This document shows positions 8,939 through 19,253 of a DNA stretch of 64,000 nt, in pieces. The stretch is from an uncultured Aquimarina sp. (GTDB lineage: Bacteria; Bacteroidota; Bacteroidia; Flavobacteriales; Flavobacteriaceae): positions 1 to 64,000 of the forward strand of contig CANNCQ010000007.1 of NCBI GenBank assembly GCA_947503135.1, in the 5' to 3' direction. The notes under the pieces were generated by a model. That model did no database searches, was not told where the DNA came from, and saw nothing but the letters and a program-made list of their open reading frames with translations. The stretch's first letter is position 1. Each line of letters opens with the position of its first letter. The position numbers and the translations under genes were made by a program.

Positions 8939-10129
8939 TTAGTTGGTTGTAATTGACTTTCGGATTCCAAGTTCAAGCCCTCTTAATTCGGCGAGCCCTC
9001 GGAGTCTTCCTATTCCAGAGTAGCCTGGATTTGTTTTTTTATGTTGGTCATCTAACATTTTGTGACCGTGATCCGGACGCATTGGGATTTGGATATCTTT
9101 TCGTCCAGAAGCAATTCTTTTATTTTGTTCTTTAATAAGTGCCTTCATGACTTCATACATATCAACATCACCTTCTAAGTGATTGGCTTCATAAAAATTA
9201 CCAAGTTTGTCTCTTTTGGTACTTCTAAGATGGATAAAGTGAATTCTATGGCCAAAACGTTCTATCATTCCAACGAGATCGTTATCGGAACGAACTCCAA
9301 AAGAGCCTGTACAAAAGGTTAATCCATTACTAGGAGACTCAATAGCTTTATATATATCAGTAATATCAGCCTCGGTACTAACTACTCTTGGTAACCCTAA
9401 AATAGGGAAAGGAGGGTCATCTGGATGAATACACATTACTACATTTGCTTTCTCTGCAATTGGAATAATTTCGTTCAAAAAATAGCATAAATTTTCTTTA
9501 AGTTCTTTTGAACCTATGTTTTTATATGTTTTTAATACATTATTAAAGTCATCTAGAGTATATCCTTCCTCTGCACCTGGTAAACCAGCGATTATATTAT
9601 TTATAATATTGTTTTTTTGCTCTGTTGAGGTAATGCTTTCTAGTGCTTTTGCGGCAGCTATTTGTTCGCTACTGTAATCGCTAGTAGCATTAGGCCTTTT
9701 GAGCAATAACATATCGAACATAGCAAACTCGTTCATGTCAAATCGTAAAGCCGAAGACCCATCTTCAACAAGGTAATCCAAGTTTGTTCTTGTCCAATCT
9801 AGTACAGGCATAAAATTATAACATACAGTCTTAATGTTGCATTTACTTAAGTTGATTAGTGTTTTTTTGTAATTATCGATATAATGCTGAAAATTGCCAG
9901 ATTGCGTTTTAATATCTTCATGAACAGGAACACTTTCGACTACAGACCATTTAAGCCCTTCTTTTTCAATAAGCTTTTTATGGTTTTGAATTTCTTCAAT
10001 GCTCCAAATTTCACCATTGGAAATATGATGTAGTGCAGAAACTATTCCTGTTGCACCAGCTTGTTTAATATCTGAAAGAGATACAGCATCGTTGGGGCCA
10101 TACCAGCGCCATGTTTGTTCTAAATTCAT
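8939..10129 (-). CDS. uxuA: Mannonate dehydratase
   Basis: This 396-residue TIM-barrel enzyme dehydrates D-mannonate to 2-keto-3-deoxygluconate. Recognisable UxuA segments are the N-terminal [31 protein letters not shown] (about residues 5-35), [42 protein letters not shown] and the C-terminal [11 protein letters not shown], with His and Asp metal ligands. It is the first gene of the left arm, so its upstream region carries the operon promoter. With UxaC and the SDR at the right end it completes the saturated-glucuronate branch. Confidence 0.95.
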   Translation of the reverse strand: MNLEQTWRWYGPNDAVSLSDIKQAGATGIVSALHHISNGEIWSIEEIQNHKKLIEKEGLKWSVVESVPVHEDIKTQSGNFQHYIDNYKKTLINLSKCNIKTVCYNFMPVLDWTRTNLDYLVEDGSSALRFDMNEFAMFDMLLLKRPNATSDYSSEQIAAAKALESITSTEQKNNIINNIIAGLPGAEEGYTLDDFNNVLKTYKNIGSKELKENLCYFLNEIIPIAEKANVVMCIHPDDPPFPILGLPRVVSTEADITDIYKAIESPSNGLTFCTGSFGVRSDNDLVGMIERFGHRIHFIHLRSTKRDKLGNFYEANHLEGDVDMYEVMKALIKEQNKRIASGRKDIQIPMRPDHGHKMLDDQHKKTNPGYSGIGRLRGLAELRGLELGIRKSITTN

Positions 10130-10571
10130 TAATTAAGTATAGTTTTAACTAGTTGCATGTTTTAACACTTGGAAACCAAAAAAGTTTAGAAAAAGAAATT
10201 TTGCTATTAATGCTCTAATAAGATTCTATTGCGAAACGTTGATTTCAATGAATCCAAATATGAAACTTTTTATTCACAATGAATTATTTTGAAGGGGAAA
10301 GATCATTCAGAATACGAACTACAATTGTACGCAAGCCTTATAATATTGGTGTTGAAAGTTGCAATTGGATTTTGTATTCTTTTTGTAGGGCAAGATTTTT
10401 AGAATATGTTTTTTTGTTTGTGAACAATAATAGGCCACATTTTGGATCATAAATACTGTTTGTAAATATAAATTTATAGCAAACAACATAAGACCTTTTT
10501 CAAAACGATATCACGCTCGTCGTTTGTATAAAATAATAGATGTCTCTAATCAATATTCAAAAATGTATCAT
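10130..10571. promoter_or_regulatory. Divergent regulatory region between the two PUL arms
   Basis: This 442-bp non-coding stretch separates uxuA (minus) from the secreted lyase gene (plus) and must hold both promoters and any HTCS operator. I find no exact TAnnTTTG -7 element; the nearest on the plus strand is tactgtttg at about 10454-10462, one base too long. A short palindrome (ttggaaaccaa, 10169-10179) lies 40 bp upstream of uxuA and could be an operator. A 57-codon open frame inside (10279-10452) looks spurious. Confidence 0.5.
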
Positions 10572-11735
10572 ATGAAAAATTATTTACTTAATACTCTATC
10601 AATTGTAGGGCTAATTAGTTGTTCAATTCAAGGAGTTTGTGCTCAAGATGCAGTTACTATTTTAGAAGCCGATGGTCCAGGCAATACCATTCAGTTGATA
10701 AATAGCGTACTTACAGAATCGGGTGATGCCACAGAATCTCCAGGACATACAGGTGCTAATGGATGTGATAATCATTCGAATTTTGGAGATCATATATCAG
10801 AAGTTTTTGATAGTGAGCTAAATAAATTTGTATTCAAATTTGATCTTCACTTGGATGACGATAATGATAGATGCCGTAATTTTACAAGACAAAGGAATGA
10901 GATAAAAACTTTTGGACCATCAAAAGCGACTCAAAAAGCTACTCAAGGTGAATTGATTTCCTACAAATGGAAATTTAAGTTGGATAATAATTTTAAAGCA
11001 AATTTTAGTTTCACTCATATTTTTCAACTAAAGCCAAGTGGAGGTGGTGATGATAAAAAACCTACATTGACGCTATCTCCTAGACTTGGTGGTAGTTCAG
11101 GTAATTTAGAGTTAATCTACAACCCTTCTACGGGCAATGGCGAAGCAGATCAAAAAGTTGTTGATGGAAATAAGCTATCAGATTTTTTAGGCAAATGGTT
11201 AGAAGCTACCTGTTTAGTTTATGTTAATGGAGATAGTGGAGAGATCTCAGAAAATATCGATGGTAAATATACTGACTTTCAGCAACCTGGGTCGTTGAAC
11301 TTTGTGATTAAAGAAGTTGCAACGGGTATTGAGTTAATGAACTACAGTAATGATGATGTAGATATAGACCGAGATAATATGAACTTTACAAGACCTAAGT
11401 GGGGAATTTATAGGAGTTTAAGCAATAGTTTTCGATTAAGAGATGAGTCTGTTTTGTTTGCTGATTTTAGCATAACTGAAATTGACCAAATAGCATTGAG
11501 TTTACCTGATTTTGAATTAAATAAACCTTTGTTAGGTAAAAATCCCGTTGAGAATACTATTTTAATAAGTGATGAAATTAAAAACGCAACATTTAGTCTA
11601 TTTGATATTGCTGGACGACGAGTGTTAAGTACTAAATCAAATATCATTGATGTTTCTTTCCTTAAAACGGGTTTGTATTTATTGTCGGTTACAACAGGTA
11701 ATAATCATAAAGTAATAAAAATTCAAAAGAGGTAA
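10572..11735 (+). CDS. Secreted polysaccharide lyase, PL28-like, with T9SS sorting domain
   Basis: I start this at 10572 (MKNYLLNTLS, 387 residues) because it gives a normal signal peptide ending at CAQ; the open frame begins at 10524. The catalytic region (about residues 25-310) contains ADGPGNTIQLINSV, DNDRCRNFTRQRNEIKTFG, SFTHIFQLKP and RPKWGIYRSL, and ends VLFADFSITEI. This pattern matches my memory of flavobacterial PL28 ulvan lyases, which have a beta-jelly-roll fold. The last 75 residues are a type A T9SS sorting domain (NPVENTILISD...GLYLLSV...KVIKIQKR), so the enzyme is secreted or surface-attached. It should cut a uronate polymer by beta-elimination, giving the unsaturated ends used by GH88 and KduI. 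Substrate (ulvan or another glucuronan-like polymer) is unproven. Confidence 0.75.
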   Translation: MKNYLLNTLSIVGLISCSIQGVCAQDAVTILEADGPGNTIQLINSVLTESGDATESPGHTGANGCDNHSNFGDHISEVFDSELNKFVFKFDLHLDDDNDRCRNFTRQRNEIKTFGPSKATQKATQGELISYKWKFKLDNNFKANFSFTHIFQLKPSGGGDDKKPTLTLSPRLGGSSGNLELIYNPSTGNGEADQKVVDGNKLSDFLGKWLEATCLVYVNGDSGEISENIDGKYTDFQQPGSLNFVIKEVATGIELMNYSNDDVDIDRDNMNFTRPKWGIYRSLSNSFRLRDESVLFADFSITEIDQIALSLPDFELNKPLLGKNPVENTILISDEIKNATFSLFDIAGRRVLSTKSNIIDVSFLKTGLYLLSVTTGNNHKVIKIQKR

Positions 11736-11849
11736 TTTTTGAGTAAGCAAAAGAGTTTTTTAAATAAAAAATCAATCTTTATTATGGTTGACTTATAAGA
11801 AACTCTACTATATTTATAGTTATAACTTTTGTACAGGATTATTATTTTT

Positions 11850-14800
11850 ATGAAGAAAACTTTCTTTTTTTGCTTTTTCCTTGGTATCTATTTTGCTTTT
11901 TGCCAGGAGAATAATGAGTTTAATAAATTTATACATCTTTCATCTGCTCAAGGACTATCACAAAATTCAATTTTTTCATTTGAGCAAGATGATTTGGGTC
12001 AAATGTGGATTGGAACCCGTGATGGATTAAACAAGCATGATGGAGAAAAAGTTACGATATATAGAAATATTCAAGGCGATTCTACATCAGTATCTAATAA
12101 TGACATAAGATGTTTAGAAAAAGACAATGACGGTTTTTTATGGGTGGGAACCCAAAAAGGATTGAACAGATATGACCCAAAAAGTAAAACTTTTAAAAAC
12201 TTTTTTTATTCTTCTGAAGTAAATAGTATTTCAAATAATACGATTACAGCGATCAAAAAAATGCAAAATGGTACTTTATGGATAGGTACGGTTAATGGTT
12301 TATCTATTTATGATAAAGAAAATAAAAAATTTATAAATTATAAGAGGAATGAACTTAATGATTCAACTTTGTCCAATAATTTTGTCACAGAAATTTATGA
12401 AGATAACAAAGGGGGTATATGGGTTGCCACTGCAGATGGGCTTAATAAAGTAATTAATAGCGACGTCAAAGAAGTAATTTTTAAGCGATTTTTTTCTAAT
12501 GATCGCTCTACGGGAAAGAAGAATTTTATTCAAAGTTTAGAAGCGAATACTGATGGCAAACTTTGGGTTGGGACAAGGGATCAAGGGCTTTTTGTCTTTG
12601 ATAATAACGAAAATGTTTTCGTAAATCCTAGTGTTGGTATTAAGGAAGGAGTAAAGAGCAAGGACATTAGAAGCATGTCATATGACTATAATAAAAATTT
12701 ATGGATTGCTACTTACGACGGATTGTTTATTGTAGAGGATAATGAGTCGGTAACTCATGTAACGAACCAATACGGAAATCCAAAATCATTAAGTAGAAAT
12801 ACGTTAAAGAAAATTTTTATCGACAATCGCGGAGCAGTTTGGATAGGCGCTTACCATGGAGGGGTAAATATTTGGGATGCGCATAGTAATAGCTTTGATA
12901 CAGTGCTTAAGCTAGAATCCAACAAAGCTTATCCTTTGGGGGTGGTTAGTTCAATTGAAGAAGATAGTAAGGGGAATATTTATTTTGGTACTGAAGGTTC
13001 AGGAATTACTGTATTGAATCAATTCAAAAATACTAATAGTTATCTAACTAAAACACTTAATCAAGAGTTAAACGGAGTTAATGTAAAATCACTATTTATT
13101 GATGAGGAAAAACTATGGATTGGGACATTTAACGAAGGGGTTAAATGCTTTGATTTAAAGACAAAACGTTTCACTACATGTCTTAAGGATGATCGTTCAA
13201 TCTCAAAAGCTTTAAAAAACTCACATATATATTCTATAGTAAGAGTTGATGATTTAGTGATTTTTGGAACTTTCGGACAGGGCATAGTCACATGCAATTT
13301 AATTTCTGGAGAGATAGGCCTAATTAAATCCGATTTATTTAAGTCTAATTCTCTAACAAACAATAGAGTTCGAGTACTTTTTGTGGATCGTAATAAAGAT
13401 TTGTGGATAGGCACAGAAAGTGGATTAAATAAAATTACTTATCAAAATTTAATATCTAAAGAATTTATAGTACAACGATTTTTATTTGATGCAGAGCATT
13501 ATTTCGGAAGTAATATTGCTACTGTTTTGCAAACGGAAAGCAATGATATTTATGTGGGGACGAAAGAAAACGGAGTTTTTGTTTATAAGCAGAACGGTTT
13601 TCAACACTTAGATTTAGATACTGAAAATACAGCGATTAATAATATATGTAGTATTGTTGAAGATGCAAAAAATAATTTATGGATAAGCAACAATTATGGA
13701 GTTTTAAAATATAGTATAGCTACAAAGAGTGTAGAATTATACAGTCAAATGGATGGATTAATAGGTCAGGAGTTTAATAATAATTCAGGAAAAAGAAGTA
13801 GTACAGGAGAAGTATATTTTGGAGGTGTTTTTGGAGCTTCTTTTTTTAATCCATCTTCAGTAGGTAAAACTAAGAGCGCTCCAAAAGTAATTCTTACCAA
13901 TTTTAAAGTTCAGGGTAAAGAAGTTGCAAATTTTAAAGAGTCTAACAGTGTTTTGAGTCAAAGTGTTTCTTATACAAGTGAGATCCGATTAAGTCACAAT
14001 CAGTCTTCTTTCTCAATTAATTTCTCGATACCTAGTTATGGGAATATTTCAAATAATAAATACAAATATCGTCTATTGGGTTTAGATGATATTTGGAAAT
14101 ATAGCAATACACCGGAGGTAAATTACTCAATACAGAAACCGGGAAATTTTATTTTTGAAGTACAAGCCGCTACTAATACACAGAATGCACCTACAAGATT
14201 GGAGATAGAAGTTATGCCAGCTCCATGGAAAAGTTCTTGGGCTTTCTTGGTGTATTTTATCGCTATAGGGTTAGCATTATTTGCTTTTAACCAAATAAAA
14301 GAATCTAGGAGTAAACTTAAACACCGTTTAGACTTACAACAAATAGAGAAACAACAGCAGCAAGCTTTGAATAAGTCGAAATTGGAGTTTTTTACAAATA
14401 TTTCTCATGAATTTAGAACTCCTTTATCTTTAATTTTAGGACCACTTCAGCAAATTATAGAGGATTACCAAGGGAGTAATCAAATGTATAAAAAGTTACA
14501 AGTAATTCAGCAAAATGCCGATCAGTTACTAAAATTAATTAATCAGATTTTAGATTTCAGAAAATTTGAAACTAAGCATTCGCAATTACAAGTTGCAGAA
14601 GGAAACATAGTTAAATTTCTAAAGGAAATCTACCTTTCTTTTTTTGAATTTTCAAAAATGGGGAATTATGAATATACTTTCAATGCATCATCAGATGTTA
14701 TAAAAGTTTATTTTGATAGATATAAGTTGGAACGTGTTTTTTATAATTTAATATCTAACGCTTTTAAATATACTCCTGAGGGGGGTAAAATTGAAATTGA

Positions 14801-15944
14801 TATTATAGCAAACGAAAACTCAGTTTCAATTCAAGTAAGAGATAATGGTAAAGGGATTGATGAAAAATTTGTAACAAAAATCTTCGATAGGTTTTATGAA
14901 ATTGCTTCGGATAAAAAATATCAAAAGCAATTTAATCAAGCCAGCGGAATTGGTTTATCAATAGCAAAAAAAGCTATTGATCTTCATAAAGGAAAAATAA
15001 AAGTATTACCAACACATCCTAAAGGTTCTACTTTTATGGTGTCTCTTCTGAAAGGGAAAGCTCATTTAGATAAAAAAGATATTATCGAGGATTTTAAGAT
15101 TAGTGATGATGTAAGCTTGTATAATAAACAAGTGGACCTATATAAATCTATCGATTTAAACTTTAATGTTATTGATAAGGACAAGGAAAAACCCTTGGTT
15201 TTAATTGCGGAAGATAATGATGGACTAAGAAACTTTATAGCAGATATTTTAAAAGACTTTTATAGGGTAATAAAAGTTGAAAATGGGAAAATAGCTTTTA
15301 AAAAAGCCTTACAAGAGATTCCCGATTTAATTATTAGTGATGTAATTATGCCTGAAATGGAGGGCACGGAGTTATGTGCAAAAATAAAAACTGACATCCG
15401 GACAAGTCATATTCCTCTTATATTATTAACCTCTAGGACCTCCTTAATATATAAGTTTGATGGTTTAGAATCAGGAGCAGATGCATATATTAACAAACCG
15501 TTTAATGTAAAGGAGTTCTTATTAATAGCTAATAACCTACTAGCAGCTAAACAAAAGATAAAAGAAAAATTCTCAATAAATAATTTTGATTTTGAGAAAG
15601 ATACAACTAGTAATATTGATGATCAATTGCTTAACAGAGCAATTACTATTGTAAAAGAAAATATAGACAATACTTCATTTAATATTCCTCATTTTAGTGC
15701 CGAATTAGGAGTTAGTAGAACAATATTATTTGCAAAAATAAAAAGTCTTACCAATCTAACTCCAAATGAGTTTATACATTCAATACGTATGAAGAGAGCT
15801 TCCGAGTTGCTTGAATTAGGTCAAATTAATGTTTCAGAAGTGTGTTATAAAGTGGGATTTAGAAATCCTAAGTATTTCACCAAATGCTTTAAAAAACATT
15901 TTAGCCAAACGCCTACTGAATATGCTTCAAAATTTTATTTATAA
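11850..15944 (+). CDS. Hybrid two-component system regulator (HTCS) of the PUL
   Basis: The start at 11850 (MKKTFFFCFF) gives a signal peptide ending at FCQ; the protein is 1364 residues. The periplasmic sensor has reg_prop beta-propeller repeats (recurring LWIGT-type blades) to about residue 670, then a Y_Y_Y domain to about 790 and a membrane helix near 800-818. The cytoplasmic part has HisKA with SHEFRTPLS (H853), a HATPase, a receiver with ISDVIMPEMEG (D1164) and a C-terminal AraC-type helix-turn-helix (from about 1285). HTCS proteins sense an oligosaccharide directly and activate the adjacent susCD genes. It lies between the lyase and susC and is the only regulator in the locus, so it probably controls both arms. 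Confidence 0.95.
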   Translation: MKKTFFFCFFLGIYFAFCQENNEFNKFIHLSSAQGLSQNSIFSFEQDDLGQMWIGTRDGLNKHDGEKVTIYRNIQGDSTSVSNNDIRCLEKDNDGFLWVGTQKGLNRYDPKSKTFKNFFYSSEVNSISNNTITAIKKMQNGTLWIGTVNGLSIYDKENKKFINYKRNELNDSTLSNNFVTEIYEDNKGGIWVATADGLNKVINSDVKEVIFKRFFSNDRSTGKKNFIQSLEANTDGKLWVGTRDQGLFVFDNNENVFVNPSVGIKEGVKSKDIRSMSYDYNKNLWIATYDGLFIVEDNESVTHVTNQYGNPKSLSRNTLKKIFIDNRGAVWIGAYHGGVNIWDAHSNSFDTVLKLESNKAYPLGVVSSIEEDSKGNIYFGTEGSGITVLNQFKNTNSYLTKTLNQELNGVNVKSLFIDEEKLWIGTFNEGVKCFDLKTKRFTTCLKDDRSISKALKNSHIYSIVRVDDLVIFGTFGQGIVTCNLISGEIGLIKSDLFKSNSLTNNRVRVLFVDRNKDLWIGTESGLNKITYQNLISKEFIVQRFLFDAEHYFGSNIATVLQTESNDIYVGTKENGVFVYKQNGFQHLDLDTENTAINNICSIVEDAKNNLWISNNYGVLKYSIATKSVELYSQMDGLIGQEFNNNSGKRSSTGEVYFGGVFGASFFNPSSVGKTKSAPKVILTNFKVQGKEVANFKESNSVLSQSVSYTSEIRLSHNQSSFSINFSIPSYGNISNNKYKYRLLGLDDIWKYSNTPEVNYSIQKPGNFIFEVQAATNTQNAPTRLEIEVMPAPWKSSWAFLVYFIAIGLALFAFNQIKESRSKLKHRLDLQQIEKQQQQALNKSKLEFFTNISHEFRTPLSLILGPLQQIIEDYQGSNQMYKKLQVIQQNADQLLKLINQILDFRKFETKHSQLQVAEGNIVKFLKEIYLSFFEFSKMGNYEYTFNASSDVIKVYFDRYKLERVFYNLISNAFKYTPEGGKIEIDIIANENSVSIQVRDNGKGIDEKFVTKIFDRFYEIASDKKYQKQFNQASGIGLSIAKKAIDLHKGKIKVLPTHPKGSTFMVSLLKGKAHLDKKDIIEDFKISDDVSLYNKQVDLYKSIDLNFNVIDKDKEKPLVLIAEDNDGLRNFIADILKDFYRVIKVENGKIAFKKALQEIPDLIISDVIMPEMEGTELCAKIKTDIRTSHIPLILLTSRTSLIYKFDGLESGADAYINKPFNVKEFLLIANNLLAAKQKIKEKFSINNFDFEKDTTSNIDDQLLNRAITIVKENIDNTSFNIPHFSAELGVSRTILFAKIKSLTNLTPNEFIHSIRMKRASELLELGQINVSEVCYKVGFRNPKYFTKCFKKHFSQTPTEYASKFYL

Positions 15945-15956
15945 TTAATTTAATAA

Positions 15957-15988
15957 GTGCTAAACGCTTAAAAAACAGTGTTTAGCAC
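15957..15988 (+). terminator. Hairpin after the HTCS gene
   Basis: Nine-bp perfect arms (gtgctaaac / gtttagcac) lie 13 bp after the HTCS stop. The following bases are A-rich with the nearest T-run 14 nt further on, so it is a weak terminator candidate that could separate constitutive HTCS transcription from inducible susC expression. Confidence 0.35.
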
Positions 15989-16011
15989 AAAAATACACCC
16001 CTTTTTGAACT

Positions 16012-16039
16012 TTTGTGCCTCATCATACTAGTAAGTTTG
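16012..16039 (+). promoter_or_regulatory. Candidate susC promoter
   Basis: An exact Bacteroidota-type -7 element (TAAGTTTG, 16032-16039) is preceded by TTTG at 16012-16015. The 16-nt spacing is slightly shorter than the usual 19 or so. It would start transcription about 120 bp upstream of susC, within the intergenic region expected to carry the HTCS operator. Confidence 0.4.
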
Positions 16040-16168
16040 AGCATGAATTGGAAACAGGACAAATACTTATGGCTACAACTTATCATTTCCACATGTGTTA
16101 TATTTCTTTGCCTGTTAATAATCTATTTGTATTAAACTAATTATAAAACAATCAAAAACAACTAACTT

Positions 16169-19100
16169 ATGAAAAGATTAAGTACGTATTTTTATCACCG
16201 AAATCGTTTTAGGAGTAAAATTTTATTTTTCTTTTTGATATTCGGATTTACAATGACTGCCCAAAAAGAAATCTCAGGAGAAGTAAAGGATGATAGTGGA
16301 CTTTTATTACCAGCGGTTAATGTTATTATAGATGGTACTAGTGAGGGTACTACCACTGATTTTGATGGAAAATTTAGTATCACTGTTCCAAATGAGGGTA
16401 CAATTTTAAAATTTTCGTCTATTGGATTTAAAGACAAGGATGTTTTGGTGGGGAGTCAACAAACATTAAATGTTGTTTTGGAAGTTTCTAATGAGGCTTT
16501 AGAAGAAACAGTAGTAGTTGGTTACGGTAGTAGAAGAAAGCAGGATTTAACAGGTTCTGTTGCTGTCGTGAAAACTGAAGATATAGTTGCTTTACCTTCG
16601 CAATCAGCTGAGCAAACATTACAAGGTAGGGCGCCAGGAGTTAATGTATCTTCTCAAAATGCAGGTGAACCAGGGGCTCCAATACGACTGAGAATAAGAG
16701 GAGCAAGCTCTATAAATGCTAGTAGTGACCCATTATTTGTTGTGGATGGATTTATTGCAGGGTCACTTCCTGTACCTGAAGACATTGCTTCAATCCAAGT
16801 TTTAAAAGATGCCTCTTCTACGGCTATATACGGTTCATTGGGAGCTAATGGTGTTATTGTTGTTACTACAAAGAAAGGAACTAGAGGAAAAACAAAAGTG
16901 GAATTTAATAGTTCTTATTCGCTTCAGGAAGTTTCTAATAAATTAGATTTATTGGATGCAGATCAATTTGCAGATTACGTGAGAGAGGTAAACCCTGATT
17001 ACATTCAGGGAGATGCTAATACTGATTGGCAAGATGCTATATTTGGGACAGGGCAGATACAAAATTATCAAGTATCTGTTTCAGGAGGGTCTGAAAAATC
17101 TCGTTATTATGTTTCTACATCATTTTTCGATCAAGAAGGAATAATACCTAATACGGGTACAAATAGACTTTCTGTGACTACTAATTTAGATGTCGATGTT
17201 AGTGATCGTCTAAAAATAGGAGCTAATGTTTTGGGAAGAAGATCTACAAGGGATGGTGTAAGAACTCAGCAATCTACAGGAGGTTCTGGAAGCGCAGGAG
17301 TATTGTCTTCAGCGCTGCGTTTTAGTCCTGATTCAGGAGTTATTGACGAAAATGGAGATTTTTCTTTACCAAACGTAGGTGACGATATAGATAACCCTAT
17401 TGCAAATTCTACACAGGGAAGAAACGAGAGAACAGATGATTTATATCAGGCTAATATATTTACTGAAATTAAAATTTTAGAACAACTTAAGTTTAAAAGT
17501 ACTTTTGGTCTTAGGGCATTCAATAGGCAACAAGGAATATTTTTTCCTAATACTTTAATTAGAGGTCAGGTTGATAACGGTTTTGGACTTGGTGAATTGG
17601 ATAATACAAAAAACACTAATTTTTCAACAGAACATTACTTGACTTATACTAATGATTTTAATTTTGGTAAATTAACAGCCACTGGTGGGTATTCTTTTTT
17701 TCAACGAGTAAATAGAAGATTTGGATTTTCAGGTTCAGGGTTACCAGATGAATCATTAAGTTTTGAGGCTTTAGAGGATGCCACTGAGTTTCCGAATTCA
17801 GGTGTTAATACAGCTTTTTCTAAAAGAGACTTGAGTAGTTTTTTTGGTAGAATAAACTTAGATATTCAGGATAAATATTTGATTACATTATCAGGTAGAG
17901 CTGATGGTTCATCAACTTTTAGTCAAAATAATAAATGGGGGTATTTTCCTTCGGGAGCTTTTGCATGGAAAATGCATAATGAGGCTTTTCTTCAAGATGT
18001 TAGTGCTGTTTCTCAATTGAAGTGGCGTGTTAGTTATGGACTAACAGGAAATCCTTCGGATGAAGCTTTTGCTACGTTAGCAACTTTAGAGTCCATTCCA
18101 GCAGTTTTAAATAATAATGCAGCAGGAGCTGTTGCAGTTAGGAGATTTGCTAACAATGATTTAAAATGGGAAACAGTAGAGCAATTTAATATTGGAGTAG
18201 ACTTAGGTTTGTTTAATAATAGAGTAAACGTAACAGCTGATTATTATGTTAAAACAACAGAAGATCTTTTGTTTAGAAGAGATTTGCCTGAAATAGCAGG
18301 TACATCAGCTGCTACAATTCTTGAGAATATTGGTTCTTTAGAGAATAAAGGTTTTGAATTCCAGTTAAGTACTAAAAATTTAGTTGGTGATTTTAATTGG
18401 AGTACTGACTTCAATTTTTCCAGAAATAGGAACGAGGTTTTGGAATTACCAGATAATAATCAAGATCTGTTTACGGGTTCATCTCCAAGCCATCTTTTGC
18501 TGTCCACTAGGCCTTCTATTCTTAGAAAAGGAGAAGCTGTTGGGTCATTTTTTGGATTTGTATACGATGGTGTGTTGCAAAATGGAGAAACTGCTGTATC
18601 TGGAAATCTAAATTTGCCAGGTTCTGCTCAATATAGAGATCTTAACGGTGATGGTGTATTAGATGATAATGATCGTACTATTATTGGAGATCCTAATCCA
18701 GACTTTACAATTGGTTTTAATAATAATTTTAACTATAAAAACTTTGACTTGAATGTGTTTTTTCAGGGAGTATTTGGTGGGGATGTGCTAAGTTATACTT
18801 TGTTAGAGTTGAACACTTTATCTGTCGCTAATAATGCAACTACTCAAATTTTGAATAGGTGGTCACCTTCAAACCCAAATACAAATATACCTGGAGCTCC
18901 TTTGTTTAACGAAGAAGATGGTTCGGTAACAGCTCGTGATGGGTCGAGATTGTCAGATAGATGGATTTTTGACGGTTCATACATTCGTTTGAAAAACGTA
19001 ACACTTGGCTATACACTAAATGAGGAATTGACTAAAAAGTTAAAACTTTCAAAATTTAGATTTTATGTTAGTGGACAAAATTTATTTACTCTTACAGAGT

Positions 19101-19234
19101 ATCCAGGATTTGACCCTGAAGTGTCTTATCAAAGAAACGGTAATCGAGGAGACTCAAATTTAAATTTAGGATTGGATTACGGTAGCTTTCCAAATGTTAG
19201 ATCGTTTACCATGGGTGTTAACGTAGGATTTTAA
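16169..19234 (+). CDS. susC: SusC/RagA-family TonB-linked outer-membrane transporter
   Basis: The 1021-residue protein has a signal peptide (ends near MTAQ). A carboxypeptidase-like regulatory domain follows (about 35-110, EISGEVKDDSGLLLPAVNVII), then the SusC-typical ETVVVGYGSRRKQDLTGSV, a plug domain with LQGRAPGVNVSSQNAG and a 22-strand-type barrel ending in Phe (VNVGF). It forms the outer-membrane channel of the SusCD complex and imports oligosaccharides with TonB energy. The gene starts the inducible operon and is followed 19 bp later by susD. Length is normal; no sign of frameshift. Confidence 0.96.
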   Translation: MKRLSTYFYHRNRFRSKILFFFLIFGFTMTAQKEISGEVKDDSGLLLPAVNVIIDGTSEGTTTDFDGKFSITVPNEGTILKFSSIGFKDKDVLVGSQQTLNVVLEVSNEALEETVVVGYGSRRKQDLTGSVAVVKTEDIVALPSQSAEQTLQGRAPGVNVSSQNAGEPGAPIRLRIRGASSINASSDPLFVVDGFIAGSLPVPEDIASIQVLKDASSTAIYGSLGANGVIVVTTKKGTRGKTKVEFNSSYSLQEVSNKLDLLDADQFADYVREVNPDYIQGDANTDWQDAIFGTGQIQNYQVSVSGGSEKSRYYVSTSFFDQEGIIPNTGTNRLSVTTNLDVDVSDRLKIGANVLGRRSTRDGVRTQQSTGGSGSAGVLSSALRFSPDSGVIDENGDFSLPNVGDDIDNPIANSTQGRNERTDDLYQANIFTEIKILEQLKFKSTFGLRAFNRQQGIFFPNTLIRGQVDNGFGLGELDNTKNTNFSTEHYLTYTNDFNFGKLTATGGYSFFQRVNRRFGFSGSGLPDESLSFEALEDATEFPNSGVNTAFSKRDLSSFFGRINLDIQDKYLITLSGRADGSSTFSQNNKWGYFPSGAFAWKMHNEAFLQDVSAVSQLKWRVSYGLTGNPSDEAFATLATLESIPAVLNNNAAGAVAVRRFANNDLKWETVEQFNIGVDLGLFNNRVNVTADYYVKTTEDLLFRRDLPEIAGTSAATILENIGSLENKGFEFQLSTKNLVGDFNWSTDFNFSRNRNEVLELPDNNQDLFTGSSPSHLLLSTRPSILRKGEAVGSFFGFVYDGVLQNGETAVSGNLNLPGSAQYRDLNGDGVLDDNDRTIIGDPNPDFTIGFNNNFNYKNFDLNVFFQGVFGGDVLSYTLLELNTLSVANNATTQILNRWSPSNPNTNIPGAPLFNEEDGSVTARDGSRLSDRWIFDGSYIRLKNVTLGYTLNEELTKKLKLSKFRFYVSGQNLFTLTEYPGFDPEVSYQRNGNRGDSNLNLGLDYGSFPNVRSFTMGVNVGF

Positions 19235-19253
19235 AAAAAGTAAAACAGATAAA

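Noticed and set aside
10279-10452. 57-codon open frame in the divergent PUL promoter region
   Set aside because: It encodes an unstructured, Cys/Arg/Phe-rich peptide with no signal or domain and lies where promoters must be.
11950-13900. Repeated LWIGT-like codon blocks as possible DNA repeats
   Set aside because: They are reg_prop propeller blades at protein level; the DNA is diverged.
16195-16437. 80-codon minus-strand open frame at the start of susC
   Set aside because: It is antisense to the susC signal and regulatory domain; no independent evidence.
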